Assembly (NCBI GenBank): GCA_963971285.1
Contig: OZ020253.1
Span: 2,232,001 to 2,296,000, forward strand
From: Astropecten irregularis
Lineage: Eukaryota; Echinodermata; Asteroidea; Paxillosida; Astropectinidae
DNA: 64,000 nt
Direction of reading: 5' to 3'
Below are positions 36,001-48,000 of this stretch, piece by piece. Below the pieces are notes generated by a model, which was given only the letters and a program-made list of their open reading frames with translations, was not told the DNA's origin and made no database searches. Made by a program: the position numbers and the translations under genes. Each line of letters begins with the position of its first letter. The stretch's first letter is position 1.

Positions 36001-39000
36001 CACCATTCAGAACTCCACATCAGGCGAATCGGTTACCATCTTCGATCTGATTCCCTACACAAACTACACGTTCCGAGTTGCTGCACACACCAGTGCCGGT
36101 GGAGGACCTTTCAGCCAGGATCTAGTTGTAAGAACCAACGAAGCAGGTATATGGTTCTGTTCCTTCTGGTGTAGTACAAACCGTCCTGAAACTTGTCTTT
36201 ACTTGCATGTTCTTGTTCTCTTGTCATTGAGCCTTTGAGAAAGATCCTGCTGGGATCGAATTGTCAGGCCCTCCTAACTCTGAGCAGCCTTTGAGAAAGA
36301 TCCTGCTAGGATCGGAACCTCAGGCCCTCCTATTACTCCCAGTACCTCCAAGGTCATTATTTTGGTTGGTGAGCAGTTTGCAGCGGTTAATTACTTGTCT
36401 TATCTTGGAATTTGATGAGTTTTACCCAACTGGTTAGCAAATTGATCAGCTGATCGATTACATCACTCAATTCTCTTCATCTATCTGCCGTACGCATCCT
36501 GACAAGTATGATTTCGCTATCTGCTTCACATTTGTTTTATTTTTTTTAAGATCCTGTAACCTGATTTCAGTGCCTGTGTTCTTGGGATTTGTTTGTACAG
36601 AGCCAACAGTTCCACTGAATGTTCAAACCCAGGACGTAGATGATGCTTCAATATCGCTGACCTGGTCGAGACCAGACCCTCCACATGGAATCATCACACA
36701 GTACAACGTTCGCTATTGGAAGGCGGGACAGACGGACGATCTACAGATTGTAAATGACATTAAGCAGCTAGAGTACACCATAGGACGTCTTGAAACCAAC
36801 ATTACCTACTCTATCCAGGTACGTCATGGCAATTCCTCCTCACAAATTAAAAAAGAAATCTGAAATGGTATTGGCAGTGATGAAATACTCGAGACATGGA
36901 CCTTGACTGGGGGCCTGGGAGGCGACTCAATGTCTTCGGTACTAGGTCTCTGAGGAGGTTCCTTGGGTACCGCTGGTCGGACCATGTGTCTAACGAGAAG
37001 TTACTCAGGGAGAGTCAGATGAGACCTGCTACATGCATGATACGTGAGCGTCAGATGCGACTGTACGGTCATGAGGCTAAATTCCCTGTGAGCGATCCTG
37101 CCAGGCGGATTCTCACTTTGAGAGAACCTACTGGTAGAACTCGCCCGGTATTAAGGCGTCCACATGACACGTGGTTGGATCAGATGGATCGTTATTTTGC
37201 TGAGATACGGATGGGTCGCGTGGCTGCCTGGGGGATGGCCATCAGAGGACCGAAGGAGTACCGCTCGAAGGTAGATGCGGCGCATGCTCCCACTGATTGA
37301 TTGATTGAGTCATAATTATGAAACAGGGCTCCATTCCAGCTATATTCCATTTGCTTCTAGGAACTCGCTATTATCATTCTACTGCTAAAATTGGCACAAT
37401 GTACTGTTGGATTTGTCGTTGAGCTTAATGTGTGATACATATTTCATTCCAATATGATAGGTACGGGCCGAGACCTCTGTTGGTGTAGGACCATGGAGTG
37501 ATGCCATCATTGAAACTACTGTAATAGGAGGTAACTCATCATAAATTATCACTGACCACAGTCAACCGGTCAGTCTTCATGTCCCTTATCCATACAAATC
37601 CACCACAGAGTCTCTACATTTGAAAGTACTCCTGGGGACATTTGTATAATCTACTTCCAAGGCAAGCGTGGTTACTAGGCTCACCGTCTGCCAATCTGTA
37701 GACACTGGCAGATTTTCAAGACAGCTTCGGTCAAACAAACTCGACAGTCTTCGTAAAATGACCACCAGAACATTACTGCTGCTGTCAGTCTGAAGTGCAA
37801 CCAACGGTTCACTTCTTGACGAGCTATCTGTATTGGTTTATAGCCCAAACCATGCAGACGCAAATAGATACTGATAGTGGTATAAGTTAACTGGACTTCA
37901 TTGGTTGACTATTCAACGTTTCTAACTGATTTCAGACTGGTTTCTGCGTTTGGACTTAGCGATTTAGAAAATTAGACGGCGCCCTTTTCTTGTCTTTTCG
38001 TTACAGTTATTATTATCTCGTATGTCTACTATAGCTATTTAGATCAGAATTGACAGTTGGTGAGATAGGTGACCGGTTCTGGGTTGTCTACCTCAGAGAG
38101 TGGGTACGGGGGTCCTGTCAAGCTGCATTCCTTGATGACATGGTCATGGGTTTGTGTTTTTCCGCAAGGACAGAGGTCAGAGTCAAAAATGCAAATCTTA
38201 AAGGTTTGCTGCAAAGCGTCCAACACCGGACCGCAGTCGGTTAAGCTGCACTCAGGGTTTTCTGGGGACATTGCAGCCTGGAGGGTGAGGTGACCAGGCT
38301 TGCAAGTATGGCTGAAGCCTCTCGGGAACTTCTGGGTTAGAGTTCCACTTTATCCAGGTCCTCTATACGAGTTTCGTCCATTAAACACTCGAGATTTGGT
38401 GTGATATTACCTGATATTTTGTATGATAGTAGTGCATTTTTTGTCTTTATAGTTCCTGGACGTGTTCAAGGACTTCGCTTGGTGGAAGTCACGGAAAATT
38501 CAGTCGAACTGGATTGGAACCAACCTCTTAATCCAAGAGGTGAAATCCGAGATTACATTGTAAGTATAAAACGAGTCTATATAGACACGTTATTAGCAAA
38601 TGACCTCCTCGCCCAATTAATGTCTTCAACTTTTGAAAACAACTACAACAAACTAACTAATTAACACACAAACAAATGAATTAAGACGTTCCAGCCAAAC
38701 TGACGCCAATTCATACATAGACAGGTAGACATAGTTACCTTCACATAATTATGCACTCGCAATAAAACGATATCTATTATACAAATACTGCTTAAACTAA
38801 TCCAAAATAGCCCGTAATACCTACACAAAATCTTAACAACGAATATGCAAACAATCTTCATCCCTTAGTGGCAAACGCCTCTTGGCATCCCAATAAAGGT
38901 TATCCCAAACAACGTGATTACTTCATCTAGCTGTCAACATAATGCGATAATAATTATCAAGATTAAAGTGACACAGTGCATTCCTTGCAGTTAATAATTT

Positions 39001-42000
39001 CATTTCTATGTGGATCGGTTTGCTGAAACACCATGTAAGAATCGTTCGTACTTTCGCACTTCTATTTCGTTCGCACTTCTCGTATTTAAGATCTCAACGT
39101 TTCGACTAGCCTGCTCTGGTCATCATCCGGAGATGATTGGATCAGTTCATCCTGATGATGACTAGAGCAGGCTAGTCGAAACGTTGAGACCTTAATACGA
39201 GAAGTGCGAACGAAATAGAAGTGCGAAAGTACGAACGATTCTTACATGGTGTTTCCGCAAACCGATCCACATACCAATTTTCACCAAGCAAAGCCTCAAA
39301 TCTTTCTAAATTTCATTATTGTCAATCTTCCAGGTTGAGTACAAGGTTCTGCAAAGGCCTGGTCAGTCTGATTTTGTCGCGATGGACGCGTATGACAATG
39401 TCACAACTGAAGATACAAGCATCACTAAAGAGAAACTCGACCCGGGCACAAAATACGAGTTCAGAGTCTCTGCTCGCAATACATTAAATACAGGAGAACC
39501 ATCCAGCCTGGACCTCTACACTAAGCCCTTATCAGGTATACAACTACATTCTCTATTGTGGTTTGCTTACAATAAATTATTATAGGACTTCTATATTGTG
39601 TAGCTACTGTAATAATATGCTCTATTGCGTATTACATATTGACTATTATCCCTGGTCATTGGGCCATATTTTTGTTCTTGAAACAATCTCAGCTCCCTGG
39701 GGAGTATGCAGCCCCGTGCTACCATAAGGTGTACAGAGGCTAACCAAACCACAAAGCCATCTCTACCCTCACACGTACCCATTTACACCTGGGTGAAGAG
39801 AAGCAATATGTGACAAAGCGTCTTGCCCAAGGACGTAAGGGCAGGACGCTTTGTCACATATTGCAGCACCACTAACCCATGGCTGGATTCGACCCCACAA
39901 TCTGTAGATTGACCACAAGACATTGAGTTCGACACGTCGGACTACTAGGCCACAGCACCTCACACTAAAAAGAGTTGGCTATACATTCTTTCATTCTTTC
40001 CAAAAGAAAGCTCGACATTTCAGTTGAAGCATTTTTGTTTCTCCAACCAAAGCCTCGAATTATATTACACATGCAATATAACTTTATTTTCGTTCTGCTG
40101 TTCGTCTTCCAAGTGGCTAAGCTTTGGTAAATACTGAATCAACTTTAATATTGAATATATTGTTCTCGTCTTGCTAGTCCCTCCGAAACCGGAACAGCCA
40201 ATCCAATACCCGAAAGAAGCAACAGATACTACCGTGACCATCGGACTGAACTCGTTAACTGGAAATGATGCCTTCATCGAGTAAGAATTTGTCAAAATAT
40301 ATCAAAATATTTCCCACTTTCCCCGCTTTTCTGAGCACCGTCAATACGGGTGTTTCCAAATAGTGCGCCATCAAGAGTTTGCAACGCGCTGGCCAATCAC
40401 AATGCGTGGAATCTGTCGACCATTTTCGGATTCGCATTGGGTCGACACATTCCGATCTAGATCCAGATTCTTTCACCCTTAGCCTAGTGGCGTATCTAGG
40501 GTCAAAATGGATTGTTTCAGGAGATCATGACGTGAACATTATTAAAGAGTCTCTGCGATAGGAATATTATGGCTTGAACATGTGCCAAAAAGCAACTGTT
40601 TTATGGGGCCTGTGATTTTACCCACTTCCTCACACTGTTTCAGGATTAACAACAGGTTTTTTGGTTTGTATGCTAAATTAGAATTTCCATATTCATGAGC
40701 TTAACTGTGATGTCATCTGGGTAACTGAGAGCAGTAACCCAATTGAACTGTGCACAAAAAGTTGGGGTTGACTTATAGGTTTTCTGACAAACCTTTTTCT
40801 CCTCAATAGGTTTTGTGTGCCCAAAATGTCCCTTTCACTCAACAGGCGGTGTAATATTTTTTGCCAAACCATTTCTGTCTCATACTTTTTTCAATGTTTT
40901 TCATCATATTTTTGCAGTTGGTTCCGAATTCCTCACATTTGTGTGCTTGAAAATCTCGCATTTTGCAAAGCCATTCAACTGAAAACCAAATGCTAATGGG
41001 ACTTTCGGGGGTTCAGTTCATATGTTGTTCAGGTGAAGAAGGTGTCCACCTCCTCAGTAACTAAGAGAGAAGCATTCATCCCCAGCCGTTATGAAGATTC
41101 TCCAGATAATTACATAGCGGCTGAATTCTCCAAACAAGACGTACCTGATAAGTTCACGGTGGGAGACAACACGACGCAGGGTGGATATCTGAACGCTCCT
41201 CTGCAAAGAGGCGCCAATTACGAGATTCGCGTGGGATCTGTTAGCAAAGGAAACGAATCGGTAAGTTAATGACATTTCTGGGAAAATCGAGAGCAACGTC
41301 TCAACCAAGCACACTGTGGGTTTATGCTAGTAAACTGAGACTTTGTTATTAACCTATTATTGAATGCTGTTAAAAATCGAAATGCATAGGCCTAATGCAT
41401 TAAGTTAAGAAATAATACAGCGTGTCCCCAATAACGCAACACTTTGTCGGGAACCATTGTGTTAAAATTAAACTGTTTATCACTTCAAGATTCTGTTATT
41501 AGATACAAACAGGTCTTGGCTATCACCATATAGAAGTTGAGCCAAATCGGGCTGGAATTGGCGAAAATATGACCAATTGAAAGAGTACTCTTTAAAAACA
41601 AATTTGCAGTATTCCAGAATAAGTGGTCAATACACACATATTGTGTATTGAAAGAAAGATGAAAATCAGGTTTTGAGGTTGGGTAATTCAGTCATAGTTT
41701 TTTCACTCAATTTCAGTCTAATTTTGCTCAAATTCTACATGGTGATAGCCAAGACATGGTCGTATCACATATCTGAATCCTGAAGTGATAAACAGTTGAA
41801 TGTTCATATAATAGTTCTCGACACAAAGTGTTGCGGTTTTGTGGGAGACACCCAAAGTGACGACCAATGATCGTTTGGAAGTCTGAAAGTCATATTTCAG
41901 ATCTATCAAAGCGATTGTGAAAACCATTTTTAAAAAATAATTCACTTTTTTTATTTCCTTACTATTGCCTTTCAGTGAATTGCATTGTATAAATCACTTA

Positions 42001-45000
42001 TTTGTCACTGATTTTACCCAATTGATATTTTCGCTGATATTCGGTATTGCATAAAATTAATACCTGCATGGTGTAAATCATTCGTACTTATTTGCAGGTA
42101 GGATTTGTGACCTATTCACCACAGATAACAGTAACAGGTAAACATAGATTTCATCCCATTTCACTCATTAATTTGTCTTTCAGTTAAGGTATTAAAATAT
42201 CTTTCTTTTCTCATTAATTCCCCTCAATTCGATTCAAATTCACGCGCTGTGAGTTTCATGTTTAAATTCCCCGAATGAATTTCCAAACTTTGTTACTTGG
42301 TATCACACTTTCCAAATGCAATGTCGTTGTGTTTTCTGGATTTGATCAACCTTTGGGCTTACATTATCTCCATTTGTTTCTCAAAACTGTAACCCAATTA
42401 TAAATCGTATAATGCGCATGTCACGATCAACGTGCGGTGTCTCTATGCGAGTGTAACTATCCTCACAGGCACCCATTTACACCTGTGTAAAGAGAATCAA
42501 TATATGACAAAGCGTCTTGCCCAAGGATGCAAGCACCATTAGCCCATGGCTGGATTCGAACAGACAATCTTTAGAATGACCACAAGATCTCGAGTATACG
42601 ACGCACCAGACCATTAGGCCACAGCACTTCTCATAAGCCCCATTTAGTTCGTTTTTAGCATGGGGAGATATAAAATACTGTATTAGCATTTTTATTGCGA
42701 TCACAACTCTTTTTTATCATTTTGTTTTCATACAGCTAAACAGTATTCGTCAACGAATGGGGGACTTATTGCAGCTCTTGTTGTAGTGTCCCTGCTTATC
42801 GTAGCTGTAGGCATCGGAGCTGCATTCTTTCTGTATAAGAGGTAAATTATAACACAACTTGGAAGTTGTTCAATATACATAATGACTGCTTGTATGCAAC
42901 TTTCTGTAAGTTAATGAAAATTCAAACTGAAAGTACACGGCAAGCTGTGAATGAACTAGCCAAAGCTTTATAAGATGAATTGTGTTTAGAGGTTTAAAAA
43001 CCTGCAGTTTAATTTTAATAATTGTTTTTTTAATCACATTGTTAAACGAGAAAGGTAACTCCCAGTAGCATATGGCTGCATTCAGCCGTGCACAAAACTT
43101 AACTTACCTATTTCTAAACATTCTCCAAACCGATGAACTTGAAATTGTGAAATGTTCATATTGAGAGCATTCTATGTCTACTATGAAAATGTGGACAGTA
43201 AAAAAAGTCTTCAAAAGGTAGCTAGGACCTTAATGCGACCTCAAAATGTCACTCTTGAGTTCAACGATCGCCCTAATGTTCACTTTCAAACAATAACTGG
43301 TCTCCCTATGGTGTGTTAAGCCTCTTTTATGTATTTGTAAAATGTTTCATTATTATGTTTATGTTGCAAGACAATCATTGTACTTCGTTCGCCTTTAAAT
43401 TGGACAGAATTTTAAAAATTAAGCCCTCTCATTTTGGCTTTAAGGAACTTTTCGGACGAGAAATTAGAACGATGTTTCACCACAGTGTTGTCAATGTTGT
43501 CTTCAATATTTGTACAATACATTTGTAACCTTTTTGTTTCAATGAAAAATTTGGAAATCGCAATTTTGCATTAAAATTGTTGTTGAACTTTTCCAGGAGA
43601 AGATCAAGTCAGGATAAAATGGCTCAGGAGGGCCAGGGATCATTTCAGTCAGTTGATCGTCTACAGATGGACCCAGTCGGTAAGTTTGTTTTGCTTATTA
43701 TTCTGTCAATGCATAGGCCTATCTTCAGTATTCATAATTTGGGTTACCAGGGGTCGAGCTCTACGATCGATCGTAAGCTCTACGATCGATCGTAACTCGT
43801 GTTACGAAGGATAACCCATCCTACGCATTGGGCTGCAATGCGTCTTAAGTCCTACGAATGGAAGTGAGAGACGATGAGTGTGGTGAAATCGACTCCAGGT
43901 TTTGTATGTGCCTCTTGTGGTAGGATAATGACTGTGTTGTGGATTTGGTGTGGCACCCTGAGCAAAGATTGAAGACTACAGGAAGGCCCATCAAAGGGCT
44001 GGATAGCTCAGATGGCATCCTGGTGTGGAAGCTTTGACTCGCACCCTGTGCAAGGATGGTAGACAGTAGACTACCGGCAAGCCCCATCACAGGGCTGGAT
44101 AACCATTTTGGGTTGTATGGCTTCTGACTGGCACCCTGAGCAAAGATAGTTGACTATAGGGAGGCCCCATCATAGGGCTGGGTAGCTTGGATGGTAGAGT
44201 GTCGGTGTGGTAGCTCATGGAGTGTATGGCCTCAGACTGGCACCTTTAGCAAGATAATAGCTAACTGTAGGAAGGCCCCATCATAGGACTGGTAAGCTCA
44301 GATCGTAGAGCACTGCAGTAAGTGGGTTGTATGGCTTCTGAGTGACACCCTGAGCAAAGATAGTTGACTATAGGGAAGCCCCATTGTAGGGCTGGATAGC
44401 TCAGATGGTAGAGTGCTTGTGTGGTAGTCAATGGATCATATGGCTTCTGTCTGGCACCTTTCGCAAGATAAATAGCTAACTGTAGGTCTGGATATCTTAG
44501 ATGGTACAGCACTGGTATGACAGTTAGTGGGTTATATGGCTTCTGACTGACACCCTGAGCAAAGACAGTTGACTACAGGGAGGCCCCATCATAGGGCTGG
44601 ATAGCTCACATGGTATGACAATTAATGGGGTATATGGCTTGTGACTGGCACCATGAGCAAAGATAGTTGACAACAGGGTGCCCATTTCAGGGATGGATAG
44701 CTCAGATAGTAGAGTGTTGGTATTAAGGTAAGCCAGATTAATGGCTAGCTCCTGAATGCCTCATTAGGATAGTTGACTAACGCTGCAGAAAATGACAGGA
44801 AACCAATTCATTCTCCTATTTCAATCATGGATCCTTCTAGACGAGACCAAAACGTCAAAATCTAACGCTTACGACAACGACGTCGCCTCGGACACTGCAG
44901 GCACCAAACGCAGTCCTCCGCCGCCCAAACCTCAGCCCAGATCTCGTACCAAACAGAAGGCACCACAAGAGACCGAGGAGCCAGAAACATTCACACAACC

Positions 45001-48000
45001 ACCTCCGATTCCTGTCCAGGACCTCGCAGAGTATATCCACCAGAAGGATCTTGCTGGTGAAAATGGCTTCCCTGTAGATTACAAGGTAACAATAAACAGC
45101 CAAACTTGAAGAATTATCTAGGTACAGTAAATTGTTGCCAAATCAAATGCTGCATTTGTGCTTTGTGCTGTTGTGTTGTAGAGTCTTCCAGACGACCAGT
45201 TACATCCATGGACAGTTGCATCCATATCTGAGAATCGAGCTAAGAACAGATACGTCAACGTCATTGCATGTATGTAGCTTCATTTATCAACACATTCACG
45301 TGGAATATTTGTTACTTTATTCTTAATATTAAAATAACGGTGGAAGATGTTTGTGGAGTTTCGAAACTTTTTATGATACTCTTGACACTTTACAGGGATT
45401 CTCCTGATAACCTGTTTATAACCCTTATTCTCCCTGTGTATTCAACTCAGGCATGCCTTTTATATGAATAATAAAAGGTACAGTACAGGATTGGTAACAT
45501 ACACAAACAGAAATGTTCACAGATTTACTAATAACTCTCGGGATTGTGAAGATGGTGCTGGTAGAAATTACATACCATTAAAATATTTCCGCCTAAAATG
45601 CCATATTTATCCAGAAATTAGTGAAACGACGACCGAAAACAAATTTATCTCGGGGTAAGATCAAAACCATTCTATATGTTTTATAAGAAAAATTTAGTCG
45701 CTGTTTTCTTGTAACTCAGATGCCCGATTGAGCTCATATGTTCTCAGGCTTATTATTTCATGATTGTACATGCTGGATAAGACAACATGTGAGTGCTGTT
45801 CTGTGACCTTTACCAATCATGTGCGTTTTAGTTGGATTGACTAATGTCATTAAATATGCAATGTGCATACGACCAAGTAAGTGATAGTGTGAACGAATTA
45901 TAAACATGAATTTGACGACATGAAACGATATTTAATAGGCCTTCAATTATATTTATGAAGTTCAATTGAATATTGAACAATTGCCTCACCTGTTTTACAA
46001 AATTTTAATAGCCGTTGGTCAGATGCCTTCCTTTTACAAATTCTGTCCAATTTGACCGATTTTTTTTGTATTCCTGATGTATGATGGATGTTTTTCGTAC
46101 ACAGATGATCATTCTCGTGTTGTGTTGGAATCATTGGAAGGCGACCCTCATTCAGATTATATCAATGCCTGCTACATCGATGTAAGTACCACCTTACACA
46201 ATCACTCAAGTACTCCATATTTTTATTCTTCTAATAATAATAACTCTGAAGGAATTTGCTGAGTGAAGTGAATTTACAGTCAGTGAATGTGTATCTATTT
46301 CTTTTCACGCGCAGGGATACAAGGACGCCAACAAGTACATCGCCAGCCAAGGTAATAATTCATTGCAGCATGTAGTACTGGCAGAAAGTAGATTAATCCG
46401 CCGTATTCATAAAAGCCAGCGAGAGAATATATATCATATAGAATATAGAATATAGAATATTATATTATTATTGATGGTTTTGATTCCTTCTTTAAGGGCC
46501 AAACAACGCCTCGTTGAAGGACATTTGGCGAATGGTATGGCAGTTGAACGTGGACAAAATTGTGATGTTGACGAATCCGATTGAAAATGGCAAGGTATTA
46601 CTTTATCATAAACTTGAGCTAATATCTGAATGTTTAATAAAACGAACAACGATAACTGACTATTAGGGACACCACCAACGTAGTGCTGTATGGCTCAGTT
46701 GGCAGAGTGCCGGTACGGTATTTTGTATTATTTCGAAAAGAAGGGCACCTATAACTGGATACTGCAACACAACACCTTTGACTAGACCTGGGGTCGATTT
46801 CACGAAGCCCTACGATGGATCGGAATACGAAGGATAACCCATCGTATCCGTATCTATACATGGGGCTACAATGTGTCATAAGTCCTACGATTGATAGTAA
46901 GCTAGGATGAGTTTGGTGAAATCGACCCCAGGACTCGAACCTATGACCTCTAAGTTAAGGTACCAGGGGGTCCTATCATCTCTTCTATCCACAAAAAGCA
47001 AAAAAGTCCTACCCGAACTCCCTCCATTAACTAGCCTTTCTTTCGAATTTTATTCTAATAATCACTTTTTTCTTTAATTTTGAATCATTTTTAGACAAAA
47101 TGTCTGCAGTATTGGGCTGATGAAGGATCCAAGACCTACTCGGACATCGTTGTCACGACCGTGAATGAAACAGTTTTCCTGGATTACACAATTCGCAAGT
47201 TTTGCTTGAACAAGGTGATAAGCAATGTTTCTCAGAGAACTTCTTAGTGCTCAAAAACCAAACACAATTTACTCTGATACAAGACAACAGCTAATCGGGC
47301 ATTTCATCAGCGCCCTTGGCTGCCAGCCACATCAACCCGCATAATGATCACAGAGCACTGACTAAAATCGAAAGTGTTTTTGGAGGGAGAAAAACCCTCG
47401 TATATCATATTAGGGAACCAAAGCACAACTCTATACCGTCAGAAGGCCTTTTCACAAACTCTTAACCATTGAGAAATTCTCTCATGGTTGCGAAATCTAA
47501 CAAAAGTGTCATCGTGTGAAAAGACACCAATGCTTGAGAGTGACCCACGTCCCCGGTGAATCCTTGAGAGATTTTGACCGAGGTCCAGACCCATGAGAGA
47601 ATTTCTCAATGGTTGAGATTTGTTAGCGTCGTTTGTAAAGGCCTTAAGCCGAGATCGAACCCGGGCCACATTGCCACCGTTACCCCTTTTGTAGTTCATT
47701 GGTTATGCTATCTATGTATTGGAGTGTGTGAGATCTCCATGAATTGTTTTGTGCCAGGACCCATAATGATAATTTCTTGGTTTTCCTCAGGTCAATAGTG
47801 ATGATACTGCAAGGGTGGTGACACAGTTTCACTACACCACATGGCCTGACATGAAACCACCAGACTACCCAGCTCCCGTGCTTAACTTCTTACGTGTGCT
47901 GAACAACGAACGCAATAAGGGTCGAACAGTCATACACTGCAGGTATTTATGCTTACCTTGGTGCTATGTATTCAATACATGATATGAGCAAGTGTGGTTC

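Noticed and set aside
36896-37300. Host gene exon of 134 codons
   Set aside because: It resembles the end of a non-LTR retrotransposon reverse transcriptase and interrupts an intron that is uninterrupted in the paralogous kinase gene.
41033-41260. Phosphatase exon starting at 41033 (AG at 41031-41032)
   Set aside because: The preceding exon ends in phase 2, so this start shifts the frame. Using the AG at 41015-41016 fits the phase and restores a typical FN3 strand.
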